Below, in pieces: positions 9,514-18,823 of a DNA stretch of 64,000 bases (its first letter is position 1; each line of letters starts with the position of its first letter). Made by a program: the position numbers and the translations under genes. Source of the stretch: Cupriavidus necator (GTDB taxonomy: Bacteria; Pseudomonadota; Gammaproteobacteria; Burkholderiales; Burkholderiaceae); assembly GCF_013141915.1 (NCBI RefSeq), contig NZ_SROX01000012.1:1-64000 (forward strand), in the 5' to 3' direction. The notes under the pieces are model-generated. The model was not told where the DNA came from. It saw only the letters and a program-made list of their open reading frames with translations, and did not search any database.

Positions 9514-11001
9514 ATGACCAAGACTCTGACCACACTGCTGCTGGTGGCCGGCGTTCTGACGGGATGCACGCTGGCGCCCCACTATGATCGCCCTGCCCCG
9601 CCGGTGGCAGACAGCTTCCCGACCGCGCCCGAAGGCTATGCCACGGCCGAGGTGAAGAGCGGCGAAACCCGCCGCGCCGCCGACATCGGCTGGCGCGAGT
9701 TCTTCCGCGACCCGCGCCTGCAGGCGCTGATCGCGACCTCGCTGGAAAACAACCGCGACCTGCGCACCGCGGCGCTGCGCATCGAGGAAGCGCGCGCGCT
9801 GTACCAGGTGCAGCGCGCCGACCTGCTGCCGACGGTGAACGCAAACGGCAGCTACACCCGTGCCCGTACCACCGCCGCCCAGGCGGCAACGGTGCTCGGC
9901 CAGGCCGGCGTGACCGAGGTCTACCAGGTGGGCCTGGGCATCTCGTCCTATGAGCTGGATTTCTTTGGACGCGTGCGCAGCCTGTCCAATGCCGCGCTGG
10001 CGCAGTACTTCGCCACCGAAGAGGCACGCCGCTCGGCGCAGATCTCGCTGGTGTCGGAAGTTGCCAAGGCCTACCTGGCCGAGCGTTCCTTCGCCGAGCA
10101 GTACGACCTGGCGCGCGACACGCTGAAGGCGCGTGAAAGCACCTACGGCCTGGCCAAGCAACGTTTCGAGGCGGGCGCCACCTCGGCGCTGGACCTGCGC
10201 GACAACGAATCGCTGGTGGCGCAGGCCCGCGTGGCCGCGGCGCAGCTGGCGCGCCAGCGCGCGCAGGCGCAGAACGCGCTTGAAGTGCTGGTGGGCAAGC
10301 CCATCGGCACCATCGAGAATCTTCCCGCGCCGGTGCGCCTGTCGGACGAGCACATCATCAGCGACATCCCGGCCGGCCTGCCGTCGGACCTGCTCGAGCA
10401 GCGTCCCGATATCCGCCAGGCCGAGCAGTTGCTGCTGTCGGCCAACGCCAATATCGGCGCGGCGCGCGCAGCATTCTTCCCGCGCATCACGCTGACCGCC
10501 AGCGCGGGCACCATCAGCCCGTCGTTCTCGGGGCTCTTCGATGCCGGCACGCGCGCGTGGTCGTTTGCGCCGCAACTGGTGCTGCCGATCTTCGACTATG
10601 GCCGCAACCTGTCGAACCTGGACCTGGCCAATGTGCGCAAGAACATCCAGATCGCCAACTACGAGAAGACCATCCAGACAGCCTTCGCGGAAGTGGCCGA
10701 TGCACTGGTGGCGCGCGGTACCCTGGAAGATCAGGTCACCGGCCAGGAAGAGGTGCGCAACGCGGAACAGGCACGCTATGAACTGGCGCGCCTGCGCTTC
10801 CGCAGTGGCATCGCCAGCTACCTGGACGAACTCGATGCGCAGCGCCAGCTGTTCACCGCGGAGCAGGCGCTGATCCAGGCGCGGCAATTGCGGCTCAACA
10901 ATGCGATCGATCTGTACCGGTCGCTGGGCGGCGGATTGCAGGAGAGCAGCGCGGTGGCGCAGCAGGGCACGCCGGCCGCGCAAGGCGTGGTGACGCAGTA
11001 A
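9514..11001 (+). CDS. Outer-membrane efflux lipoprotein, OprM/NodT family
   Basis: A 495-aa TolC-like channel. The lipoprotein signal has a lipobox (VLTGC, Cys at about residue 18), and two OEP repeats (about 60-260 and 270-480) hold the expected long helices and beta strands (for example LSYELDFFGRV-like and PQLVLPIFDYGR motifs). The ATG at 9514 lies two bases after the pump stop. It is the last gene of the efflux operon and is followed by a strong hairpin. It completes a tripartite system for drugs or solvents. Confidence 0.95.
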   Translation: MTKTLTTLLLVAGVLTGCTLAPHYDRPAPPVADSFPTAPEGYATAEVKSGETRRAADIGWREFFRDPRLQALIATSLENNRDLRTAALRIEEARALYQVQRADLLPTVNANGSYTRARTTAAQAATVLGQAGVTEVYQVGLGISSYELDFFGRVRSLSNAALAQYFATEEARRSAQISLVSEVAKAYLAERSFAEQYDLARDTLKARESTYGLAKQRFEAGATSALDLRDNESLVAQARVAAAQLARQRAQAQNALEVLVGKPIGTIENLPAPVRLSDEHIISDIPAGLPSDLLEQRPDIRQAEQLLLSANANIGAARAAFFPRITLTASAGTISPSFSGLFDAGTRAWSFAPQLVLPIFDYGRNLSNLDLANVRKNIQIANYEKTIQTAFAEVADALVARGTLEDQVTGQEEVRNAEQARYELARLRFRSGIASYLDELDAQRQLFTAEQALIQARQLRLNNAIDLYRSLGGGLQESSAVAQQGTPAAQGVVTQ

Positions 11002-11082
11002 CGTCAGCCTGCAGCGCTTCCAGCGCTGCGGGTTTGCTCCCCTCTCCCGCAAGCGGACGAGGGAGACCACAAGCGGTCAATC

Positions 11083-11118
11083 AAGAGCCAGCGGTACTGC
11101 CGCTGGCTCTTCTTCTTT
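11083..11118. terminator. Bidirectional rho-independent terminator
   Basis: A perfect 12-bp stem (aagagccagcgg / ccgctggctctt, 5-nt loop, 11083-11111) is followed on the plus strand by a T/C-rich tract. It sits between the efflux operon and the convergent OmpW-like gene. A CCCCTCTCCCGC-containing, imperfect palindrome lies just before it at about 11037-11064. Confidence 0.8.
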
Positions 11119-11123
11119 CTGCC

Positions 11124-11963
11124 TCAGAACTTGTACGAAGCCGCCAGGAAGAACACCAGCGGATTCGGCTCCAGCTTGGTCTTGGAGGTCGACAGCACCG
11201 TGCCGTTGGCCGCCTTGATCGTCATCGTCGACGTGGTCTTCAGCGGGATGTACGTCACCGCCGCCGTGAGCCCCCAGTGCTCGTCGAAGTTATAGGTGCC
11301 GCCGACATTGAACACCGGCGCCCACGACGACGACGCATCCGCGCTGACCGAGGTCGGCCCCGGAATGCCCGCGCCCGCCGCCAGGATGGCGCCGAGGTTG
11401 TTGTTGACCGAGCTGGCAAAGGCCGGATTGACCTCGATGTTGGTAAAGAAGTTGTACGAGACCCCCAGCCCCAGGAACGGCCGGAAGCGCGTGCCCGGAT
11501 CGAGGAAGTGGTACTGCACCATCGCCGCCGGGCTCCACTGGCGCGCCTTGGTGACGATCGGGTTCAGCGACGGGTCGCCCAGGCTCTGGCGCCCGAGCGC
11601 GCCGGCCGGGCCGGGCGGGATCAGCTCGCCGTGGCCATAGAGCTTGAACTCGGGCGGGATGCCGCCCACCGCGGTGATGGCGATATGGTCGGTGACAAAG
11701 TGGCTGAAGGTCAGCCCCAGCGTATTGGCGTTGGACGACGAGATGCTGCTGCCTGGCGCCGTGAAGCTCGACGGCAGCCCGAGCGGATAGTTGATCGGCA
11801 CGTCCAGCAGCGTGGTCGTCAGCGGGTCGCTCTGGCCGTGGGTCCGGATATGGAACCAGCCGGCCGAGACCACGTTGTCGCCCTTCTTCTGGGCATGGGC
11901 AGGCAGGGCGAATGCGGCCAGCGTGGCCAGCATCAGCATCAGCGTGATGCGTACGGTCTTCAT
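11124..11963 (-). CDS. OmpW-family outer-membrane protein
   Basis: A 279-aa outer-membrane beta-barrel. A Sec signal (about residues 1-24, cleaved after AHA) precedes alternating amphipathic strands, a WGLTAAVTYIPL segment typical of OmpW, and a C-terminal Phe (ASYKF) as required for BAM assembly. The ATG at 11963 is preceded by a GGGG Shine-Dalgarno; nine in-frame codons upstream are excluded because the signal peptide would not be N-terminal. OmpW proteins are small hydrophobic-compound channels, but the substrate is unknown here. It is divergent or unlinked to its neighbours. Confidence 0.88.
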   Translation of the reverse strand: MKTVRITLMLMLATLAAFALPAHAQKKGDNVVSAGWFHIRTHGQSDPLTTTLLDVPINYPLGLPSSFTAPGSSISSSNANTLGLTFSHFVTDHIAITAVGGIPPEFKLYGHGELIPPGPAGALGRQSLGDPSLNPIVTKARQWSPAAMVQYHFLDPGTRFRPFLGLGVSYNFFTNIEVNPAFASSVNNNLGAILAAGAGIPGPTSVSADASSSWAPVFNVGGTYNFDEHWGLTAAVTYIPLKTTSTMTIKAANGTVLSTSKTKLEPNPLVFFLAASYKF

Positions 11964-12045
11964 GTTGTGTCCCCGGAGCAGTGAAATCACTGGTGGTGCA
12001 ATCGATGGTGGCCCCGGGCTGCGATGGCCCGGGGGCTGGACGGGC

Positions 12046-13326
12046 TTACTGCACGAACGCGCCGACGGTGAAGTACGGGCCGCTGTCGCGCTGCTCCAGG
12101 AAGCCGAACACGCCGCCGGTGAACATCAGCTTGCCGGTCGGCGCCGATCCCGCAGGCGCCTCGCGCCGCGACGTGCGGACCACGCCGGGCACCTGCTGCG
12201 AGAAGTCCAGACGGTACGGAATCGCCAGCGACGCATCGGATGGCCGGAACGGATCCATCATGGTCGCGGCGGCGCCCACCAGTGCCGTCACGCGGTAGTT
12301 GAAGTTGCTGTCGACGCCGACGTATTCGCCGTTGACCGTGCCCTCGGTGATCGCCACCGCGGGCGCCATCATGCCGATGCCGATCTCGTCGTCGGCACCG
12401 AGCGGGCCGTTGGCGAGCGAGTCATTGGCATAACCCACGCGGATCATGATCGGCACCAGCTGGCCGCGCAGCTTGCCGACGATCAGGTAGGCCTTGCCCA
12501 GCGTGCTGCCCAGCGTGGGCGGCTGGCTCTCGGCCTTGTAGTTGGTCGACAGCAGCGCGCCGTTGGCCTGCGGCACGAAGTTGTTGCCCTTGCGCTCGCA
12601 CGTGTTGGTGGCGTTATCGCATACCGTGAACGAACCATCTGCGGCGAGGGCCATGCGGTAGTCCTGCGCCACCAGCTGGAACTGCTTCGATGGCACTTCA
12701 TGGAAGCCCGTGCCGTTGTACTGCCCCGCGATCTTCGACAGGTCGGTTTCGGTCTGCGCGAAGCCGATGAACTGGAAGTACGGGAAGGTGGTATCGGGCA
12801 CCGCGCCGGCGCCGAGCACGCCGTTGAACTGGATGCGCGCGCCCGGGATGGTGCCGCCAACCACGCCTTCGCCGACAAAGAGCTTGGCCGGACGGTTCGG
12901 ATCGAGGCTGGCGCCGCTCAGCTCGAACGCGCACTGGTTCAGCTTCTCGGTGGGCAACCCCGTCTCCGCCTTCAGCGTGCCGCGCATCACGTTCTGCCCG
13001 TTGGTGGGATCGCTGCGCGTGGGCTGCACGGTGCCGGTCTGGCGCGGCACCGACGAATCGAGGAAGGTCACCTGCCAGGTCTTGCGGGTGGTGTCGATCT
13101 GCACCTTGACCAGTTCGCCGGAGCCGGTGCCGCCGGTGAAGGTGGTGTTGTAGTCCAGCGATGCGGGGCACAGGCGCGTCTGCGCGGCCGTCGGCGTGGC
13201 CGGGGCGTCGTCGCCGCCGCCGCCGCCGCAGGCGGCAAGCAGAGCGGTGGCGGCCACGGCCAGCGCGCGCGCCGGCAGGGTCGATGGGCGCGGTGCCCGC
13301 GGCATGCTGTTTCGTTGGGGCTGCAT
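12046..13326 (-). CDS. Predicted lipoprotein with poly-Gly linker, paralogue A
   Basis: A 426-aa exported protein of unknown function. The N-terminus carries a lipoprotein signal with lipobox LLAAC followed by a GGGGGDD linker. The body begins with CPASLDYNTTFTGGTGSGE and is rich in beta-strand and Gly/Thr. The same layout, including the phrase FAQTETDLSKIAGQYN, recurs in the next gene, so the two arose by tandem duplication. The start at 13326 has a GGAG Shine-Dalgarno. Surface or periplasmic location is inferred from the signal. I do not recognise the family. Confidence 0.8.
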   Translation of the reverse strand: MQPQRNSMPRAPRPSTLPARALAVAATALLAACGGGGGDDAPATPTAAQTRLCPASLDYNTTFTGGTGSGELVKVQIDTTRKTWQVTFLDSSVPRQTGTVQPTRSDPTNGQNVMRGTLKAETGLPTEKLNQCAFELSGASLDPNRPAKLFVGEGVVGGTIPGARIQFNGVLGAGAVPDTTFPYFQFIGFAQTETDLSKIAGQYNGTGFHEVPSKQFQLVAQDYRMALAADGSFTVCDNATNTCERKGNNFVPQANGALLSTNYKAESQPPTLGSTLGKAYLIVGKLRGQLVPIMIRVGYANDSLANGPLGADDEIGIGMMAPAVAITEGTVNGEYVGVDSNFNYRVTALVGAAATMMDPFRPSDASLAIPYRLDFSQQVPGVVRTSRREAPAGSAPTGKLMFTGGVFGFLEQRDSGPYFTVGAFVQ

Positions 13327-13362
13327 GGCGTTGTCTCCTCGTTGTTTTGGTCTGCGTTGCAA

Positions 13363-14718
13363 TCAGGGGGCGGCGAGCACGCCCACGCGGAAGGTCGGGC
13401 TGGCGCCGCCGGTGCCGGACAAATGGCTGAACACCCGGCCACTGGCGACGAGCGCGCCGGTGGTGCCGCTGTTGTCGGTGGTGGCCACCATGCCCGGCGC
13501 GGCCTGGGTAAAGTCGAGCTGGAAGCCGCCGGTCTGGTTCATCGTCATCGGGTCGAGCAGGTCGACGCGCGCGCCCCTGACCAGCGAGGCCGTGTAGGCG
13601 AAGTCGCTGCCCGAGCCGATATAGCCGCCATCGAGCTGGCCATTGGCAACGGTGGTGGCCGGCGCCATCAATGCGAGCCCCGATTCATCGTCGACATTGA
13701 CCGTCAGCGGCAGCAGCGAGATCTGCGCATAGCCGGTGCGCACCACCAGCGGTACCAGCGCGCCGCCGAGCTTGCCCACCACCATCAGGCCCTTGGCGCG
13801 GCTGGCATTGCTGGCGGTGATGGCCTGGCTCTGGAACGACGGATAGCGGCGGCTGCCGTCGGCATTGCCGCTCTCGAACGCGCCATCGGCGCTGCGCAGC
13901 TTCCAGTTGTTGCCGGTGCTGAGGCAGCTGCCGGCCGCGGCGGTGCAGCTGCCATCGGCGTTCAAGGTCTCGGTGGTCTGCGCGGTGGCGGGCGTGAAGT
14001 GGCTCGATGCGGTCAGCGCGCCGCCGGATGGCACCTGGTGGTAGCCCAGCAGGTTGTAGCGGCCAGCCACCTTGCTGAAGTCGGTTTCGGTCTGGGCGAA
14101 GGCCAGCACCGGGTAGAACGGGAAGGTGGTGGCCGGGATCGCGCCCAGCCCGAGCACGCCCGCGTAGGAAATGGTGGCGCCCGGGATGCCGCCGCCGGCA
14201 ACGCCGTTGCCCAGGAAGATCACCGGCGGTTTGGCGCTGTCGATATTGGCCTGCGAGACGCCGTCCGATGCCGTGGCGGTCTGCAATGCGACCGCGCAGC
14301 GGTTCTGCTCCGCGGTCGGCAGCGAGGTCAGGTTGGCAAAGGTGCCGATAAAGGTCACGCCCGCGCGCGTCGGACTGACGCTGCCGGGCTGCTTCGGCAC
14401 CGGCGATTCGATGATCTCCAGCTGGTACGTGCGCGCCGCGGTATCGAAGCGCAGCTTCACCAGTTCGCCGGCGCCCGAGCCGCCGGTGAAGGTGGTGCCG
14501 TAGTCGAGCGCCGCGGGGCACAGCGATCCGGGCGGGCCGCCGAGGGTGACCGGCCCCTGCGCCGGGCACGTGCCGCTGTCCGCGCATTGCGGCGGCGCCT
14601 GCGTGCCGGCGCGCGGCGCGTCCTCATCGCCGCCGCCGCCTCCGCAGCCGGCCAGCGCCGCGGCCATGCTCACCCCTGTCACAACCAAAGTCCTGCGCCA
14701 AAGCGTCGACATGGTCAT
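13363..14718 (-). CDS. Predicted lipoprotein with poly-Gly linker, paralogue B
   Basis: A 451-aa paralogue of the gene at 12046-13326, lying upstream in the same orientation 36 nt away, so probably co-transcribed. The signal ends at lipobox ALAGC followed by GGGGGDE; the body again starts CPAALDYGTTFTGGSGAGE and contains FAQTETDFSKVAGRYN. The frame stays open for a further 263 codons upstream, but that part is antisense or out-of-frame to the next gene and the signal peptide sets the start (ATG 14718, GGAGA upstream; a second ATG two codons later is possible). The function is unknown. Confidence 0.8.
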   Translation of the reverse strand: MTMSTLWRRTLVVTGVSMAAALAGCGGGGGDEDAPRAGTQAPPQCADSGTCPAQGPVTLGGPPGSLCPAALDYGTTFTGGSGAGELVKLRFDTAARTYQLEIIESPVPKQPGSVSPTRAGVTFIGTFANLTSLPTAEQNRCAVALQTATASDGVSQANIDSAKPPVIFLGNGVAGGGIPGATISYAGVLGLGAIPATTFPFYPVLAFAQTETDFSKVAGRYNLLGYHQVPSGGALTASSHFTPATAQTTETLNADGSCTAAAGSCLSTGNNWKLRSADGAFESGNADGSRRYPSFQSQAITASNASRAKGLMVVGKLGGALVPLVVRTGYAQISLLPLTVNVDDESGLALMAPATTVANGQLDGGYIGSGSDFAYTASLVRGARVDLLDPMTMNQTGGFQLDFTQAAPGMVATTDNSGTTGALVASGRVFSHLSGTGGASPTFRVGVLAAP

Positions 14719-14870
14719 TGCCTGTCTCCTGAATTTTGCTGGCGACCCCAGTTTTCGGATCGGCGGTCCGGCTCTGCGTCCGGATCCTGTCGTGTGCGGC
14801 GACTGTCGCCGCGCGTGGGTTTCAGCGTCAATAGAGCGGCCGTTCCAAACGGCGCGGCCGCCGCGCCGTG

Positions 14871-15791
14871 TCAGAAGCGATACTCGGGATTGGCCGGCTC
14901 GAACACCGCGGCCTCGAAGGTCTTGCGCACCAGCTTGTCGAACACGATCTTCTCGACCATGTTGCCGTCGGCATCCCACGCGGTTTCCACGCGGATATAC
15001 GGATGCTTGAGGTCCAGCATCAGCTGCACCTTCTTGGCGTAGTACTGCGGCGCGCCGGCCGGCAGGTCCCAGGTCAGCGCCACCATGCGCACGCCCTGCT
15101 CCTGCACGATCTCGGCCTTGGCGTATTTCTCGGACAGGCCGGCGGCGCGCAATGACCTGGCATCGCGCTCGAGCATCGACAGCACGTACTGGAAGCCCAG
15201 GTCGCGCACGGTATGGTTGGACTGCGAACGCGCCAGCGAGCCGTCCAGCGCGATCCACATCGAGGTGAAGCCCAGCATGCCGCCCAGGTGGCCGTACATC
15301 TCGTCCTTGCGGCGGGTCTCGTCGTAAAGGATTTCCTGGCCCGCCTGCGCGCCGCCCGGCAGCCACTTCGCATAGAGCTGGCGCGGCGCATGGCGGTAGC
15401 GGATCTGCATCTTCGCGGGCTGTTCCTGCCACTGGCCGTTGAGCCGTTCCTGGCGCGACATCCAGTACTCGTATTCGGGATAACGGTTCATCTCGGCGCG
15501 CGCCCATTTCAGCAGCGTATCGGGCTGCAGCGCCTGGAACACGGCCAGTACCTGGGCATCGGACAGGCGCGCCAGTTCGCCGCTGGCGACCTGGCGCGAG
15601 AACAGCGCCGCCTGCTGTGCCGCGGGCAGGCCGTCATACGTCGTGCCGGCGGCAGCGGGGGCGCTGGCCGGCTGGGCCATGGCCAGGGGTGGCAGCGCCA
15701 GCGGCGCGGCCACCAAGCCGATGATGATGCCGGCAACGGCGGCAAGCTTGTGCAGTGGGATCGATGGCTGGATCGGTGCTTGGATTGACAC
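14871..15791 (-). CDS. Secreted protein, DUF1571-like
   Basis: A 306-aa exported protein. The signal peptide covers about residues 1-40 (long n-region, cleavage near AMA-QP). The mature part has a helical segment, then a region (EEYEYWMSRQERLNG-like; AKWLPGGAQAGQEILYD) resembling DUF1571, whose members look like LolA-type folds. That assignment is from memory of the family and is moderate. It stands just upstream of the two poly-Gly lipoprotein genes in the same direction (152-nt gap), so a joint envelope role is possible. Confidence 0.75.
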   Translation of the reverse strand: MSIQAPIQPSIPLHKLAAVAGIIIGLVAAPLALPPLAMAQPASAPAAAGTTYDGLPAAQQAALFSRQVASGELARLSDAQVLAVFQALQPDTLLKWARAEMNRYPEYEYWMSRQERLNGQWQEQPAKMQIRYRHAPRQLYAKWLPGGAQAGQEILYDETRRKDEMYGHLGGMLGFTSMWIALDGSLARSQSNHTVRDLGFQYVLSMLERDARSLRAAGLSEKYAKAEIVQEQGVRMVALTWDLPAGAPQYYAKKVQLMLDLKHPYIRVETAWDADGNMVEKIVFDKLVRKTFEAAVFEPANPEYRF

Positions 15792-15967
15792 GGCAGCTTC
15801 CTCCTCAGGACGGGCAGAGCGAACGGGGCCGCCGCGGCGCCTGCGGGCATGCCGGCCGGGCGCACGGGGTCCACGGGCCGGGGCGCGGCCTCGCTGGTGG
15901 ATCGACGGTTCAGGTTGCGCGAGCGTGACGGCACCGTGCCGGCGGTAACCGGCGGCGGTGCGCGCCG

Positions 15968-16945
15968 CTATGTCCTGGAGCGCATTCGCATCCAGTCATC
16001 CAGCGGGTTGCTGGGAAAGCTCGCGGTGTGCTCGCGCGCGCGCACCGGCACGCTGGTCACGGCGGCGCGCTTGGTGCCCGCATTGCGCACGGTCCGTGCG
16101 CTGGTGCGGGCCTTGCCGAGGGCGGCGGCATGGCTGGCCGCTTCGCCCATGGTGGCCGCGATCGCGGCCACGCTGGCATCCGGGGTATCGGCGGGCTGCG
16201 CCGCCACGCAGGCGGCGCGCTGCGCGATCTGCTGCTGCTGTTGTTGCTCACCCAGCTCGAACACCGACTGCAGCGCCGAGCGTTGTTCCGCACTGGGCTG
16301 CGCCACGTTCAGCACGGCCTCGACCATCGCGGTAAGCTGCGCCAGCACGTGCGCATCGCTCATCTGGCGGCCCTGCGTGAACGCGGGCAGCAGGCTGGCC
16401 AGTTCTTGGCCGGCGAGCACGCCGGCCAGCGCCTTGAGCGCGAACTGCAGGCGCCAGCCCAGCTCATGCCGCGGCAGCGCCGGAATGGCGCGCGCGAAGG
16501 CGTCGAAGAAGCGGCCGTACACCGGCGCATAGTGCTCCAGCAGGTATTGCTGGATAAAGGGCGAGGTATCCGAATACACGCGCCCCAGCAGCCGCAGGAA
16601 CGACGGCCCGCCCACCGACGGATCGCGCGCCAGCTGCAGCGCGGGCACGAACAGCGCGCCCATCACGTGCTCGCAGCGGATGGCGTGGCCGGGCCAGCGC
16701 GCCTCGCACGCATCGAGCAGCGCCAGGCGCCGCGCGTTGAGCGGGTCCAGGCGCCGGCTCAGCACGGCGTGCATCATGATGTCCTTGCTGCGGAAGTGGT
16801 AGTTCACGGCGGCCAGGTTGACGATGGCGCGCGACGTGACCTGCCTGAGCGAGGTGGCTTCGTAGCCGACCTCCGTGAACAGCTTTTCCGTGGCGTCGAG
16901 AATCCGGGCCTTGGTGTCTCCTGCCGAGCTTTTGCCGGTCTTCAT
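15968..16945 (-). CDS. TetR-family transcriptional regulator
   Basis: A 325-aa regulator, long for the family. The N-terminal HTH covers residues about 12-60 (ILDATEKLFTEVGYEATS...NLAAVNYHFRSKD), and the C-terminal ligand region resembles CecR/PsrA-type (TetR_C_7-like) regulators. The last 100 residues are Ala/Gln-rich (QQQQQ tract) and of low complexity. The start MKTGKSSAGDTK is chosen because upstream codons in frame do not look like protein. It lies downstream of the GMC oxidase genes in the same direction but with its own 275-nt upstream gap; lipid-responsive control is plausible. Confidence 0.85.
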   Translation of the reverse strand: MKTGKSSAGDTKARILDATEKLFTEVGYEATSLRQVTSRAIVNLAAVNYHFRSKDIMMHAVLSRRLDPLNARRLALLDACEARWPGHAIRCEHVMGALFVPALQLARDPSVGGPSFLRLLGRVYSDTSPFIQQYLLEHYAPVYGRFFDAFARAIPALPRHELGWRLQFALKALAGVLAGQELASLLPAFTQGRQMSDAHVLAQLTAMVEAVLNVAQPSAEQRSALQSVFELGEQQQQQQIAQRAACVAAQPADTPDASVAAIAATMGEAASHAAALGKARTSARTVRNAGTKRAAVTSVPVRAREHTASFPSNPLDDWMRMRSRT

Positions 16946-17220
16946 GGGGGCGCTTCTCTCTTCTGTACCGCGATAAACCCCTGTGCAATGCGCTGCGCTG
17001 TCCGCTCCCTGCTCTGGCGGCATACGGATGCTTGAAACAGCTGTACGAAGCCTATCCACCGCTTCGGGCGTTTCACAAGCGCTGAATTGGAATGGACATT
17101 CTAAAAGCGCGGATCGTGTGGGGAATCGCACCACATTGTCCGCGGTGCCGTGCAGCGGGCAGGCTTGCCGCATGCCTGGGCAGCCAGACAACCGGGGCTC
17201 GCCTGCCTCGCGCAAATACA

Positions 17221-18816
17221 TCATGACGTGAGGTTTCGCGCCAGCGCGTCGGCATTCTGCGCGGCCAGCGCGAACACCGACAATTGCGGATTCGCCCCCA
17301 CGCTGGTGGGGAACACCGAGCCGTCGAACACCGACAAATTGGCCAGCTGGTGATGGCGGCCATGGCTGTCGACCACGCCGCCGCGCGGGTCGTCGCTCAT
17401 GCCGCAGCCGCCCATCAGGTGCGCGGTGAACAGCGCGGTGCGGAACGGCTTGAGCGGCAGCCGCGCGATGGCCGCACGCGCTTCGGGCCAGCTGCGGTAC
17501 TCGGTGGCATCAAGGTGCGCGGGCCGCACCCGTTCGGCGCCGGCCGCGAACTGGGCCTGCGCCATGCTCAGCCAGGCGCGCCGCACGCCGTCCCAGGCGT
17601 AGTCATTCATCGCGTAGTCCAGCAGCGGGCTGCCGTCGGAGGCCAGGCGCACGCGCCCGCCCGGGCTTTCCGGCACGAAGCCGTCGCGCAGCAGCGCCAG
17701 CATGGCGTTGGTGTGGGGCAGCTGCGCCATATCGCGGCGCAGCGCCGCGCCCACGCCATTGACCACGCCGGCGCTGATGCCGGGGAACATCGGCGGCACC
17801 TCGAGCTTGTAGCCCATCGGCCCGGTCGCGCCGTCCCGCCACTGGAAGTGGTCGGAGGCAATCGACTGCGGCGCGCCATAATAGGGATCAATGCGCTCAG
17901 GCATCTTTGCGATGCTGATATTCACCGGATGGATAAACGTGCGTAATCCTAGCCGCTGATGCGGGTCCGGCACGCGCGAGCGCAGCAGCAATGCCGGGGT
18001 GTTGATGGCGCCGCCGGCGGCGATCACGTGCCGGGCGCGCACGACTACGCCGATCCCGGTGGGCGTGTACCCGTCCGCGCCCAGCGCCTCGCCGGTGACC
18101 GACTGCACGCGCTTGCCGTCATGGTCCACGGTACGCACGCGCACGCGGTGCACCAGCGTCGCGCCGCTGGCCAGCGCGGCGGGAATGGTCGAGACCAGCA
18201 TCGACTGCTTGGCATTGACGGGGCAGCCGAAGCCGCAATACCCGGAATTCCAGCAGCCTTTCACGTTGCGAGGAATCACGTGCCATTCCCAGCCCAGCGT
18301 CTCGCAGCCGCGCCTGAGCACGTCGTTGTTGGGGTTGGGCGCCATCGCCCAGGGGGCGATGCCCAGGCGCGCTTCCACCTTGTCGAACCACGGCGCCATC
18401 TCGGCCTCGCTGTGGCCGGTGACGGCGTGGTGCGTGGCCCAGTGCGCCAGCGTCCGCGGCGGCGTGCGGAAGCTCGACGACCAGTTGACGGTGGTGCTAC
18501 CGCCGACCGCGCGGCCCTGCAGGATGGCGATGGCGCCGTCGGCCGTGGTGCGCGCCGCGGCCTCCTGGTACAGCTCGCGGTAGGCGCGCTGCTCGTCCAT
18601 GTCGCGGAAGCTGTCCGAGGTGCGCAGCGCCCCTTCTTCCAGCAACACCACGCGCAGGCCGGCGCGGCTCAGGGCTTCGGCGCTGATGCCGCCGCCCGCG
18701 CCGCTGCCGACGATGGCGACGTCGGCATCGAGCGTGCGCGGCGCGGTGAAGCTGCTGGCGTCCAGGACTTTCCAGCCGGCGGCGATGCCGGCATCGTAGA
18801 GATTGTCGATGGCCAT
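17221..18816 (-). CDS. GMC-family oxidoreductase, long-chain alcohol oxidase-like
   Basis: A 531-aa FAD-dependent dehydrogenase or oxidase. The dinucleotide motif VGSGAGGG is at about residues 36-43, followed by the GMC signature region (GGSTTVNWSS) and a Cys-rich segment (CGFGCPVNAKQ) seen in fatty/long-chain alcohol oxidases and related bacterial GMC enzymes. The C-terminal FAD/active-site block contains CGMSDDPRGGVVD. The ATG at 18816 sits 7 nt after the stop of the Tat subunit gene, so both form one unit. It probably oxidises a primary or secondary alcohol and passes electrons to the membrane chain. The substrate is inferred only. Confidence 0.88.
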   Translation of the reverse strand: MAIDNLYDAGIAAGWKVLDASSFTAPRTLDADVAIVGSGAGGGISAEALSRAGLRVVLLEEGALRTSDSFRDMDEQRAYRELYQEAAARTTADGAIAILQGRAVGGSTTVNWSSSFRTPPRTLAHWATHHAVTGHSEAEMAPWFDKVEARLGIAPWAMAPNPNNDVLRRGCETLGWEWHVIPRNVKGCWNSGYCGFGCPVNAKQSMLVSTIPAALASGATLVHRVRVRTVDHDGKRVQSVTGEALGADGYTPTGIGVVVRARHVIAAGGAINTPALLLRSRVPDPHQRLGLRTFIHPVNISIAKMPERIDPYYGAPQSIASDHFQWRDGATGPMGYKLEVPPMFPGISAGVVNGVGAALRRDMAQLPHTNAMLALLRDGFVPESPGGRVRLASDGSPLLDYAMNDYAWDGVRRAWLSMAQAQFAAGAERVRPAHLDATEYRSWPEARAAIARLPLKPFRTALFTAHLMGGCGMSDDPRGGVVDSHGRHHQLANLSVFDGSVFPTSVGANPQLSVFALAAQNADALARNLTS

Positions 18817-18823
18817 GTCGGGT

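Noticed and set aside
6335..10027. A 1230-codon minus-strand open frame antisense to the efflux genes
   Set aside because: It is the mirror of GC-rich coding sequence on the plus strand; composition is His/Arg/Gln-rich with no domain.
11791..15042. A 1083-codon plus-strand open frame across the lipoprotein genes
   Set aside because: Shadow frame of minus-strand genes that have signal peptides, Shine-Dalgarno sites and paralogy.
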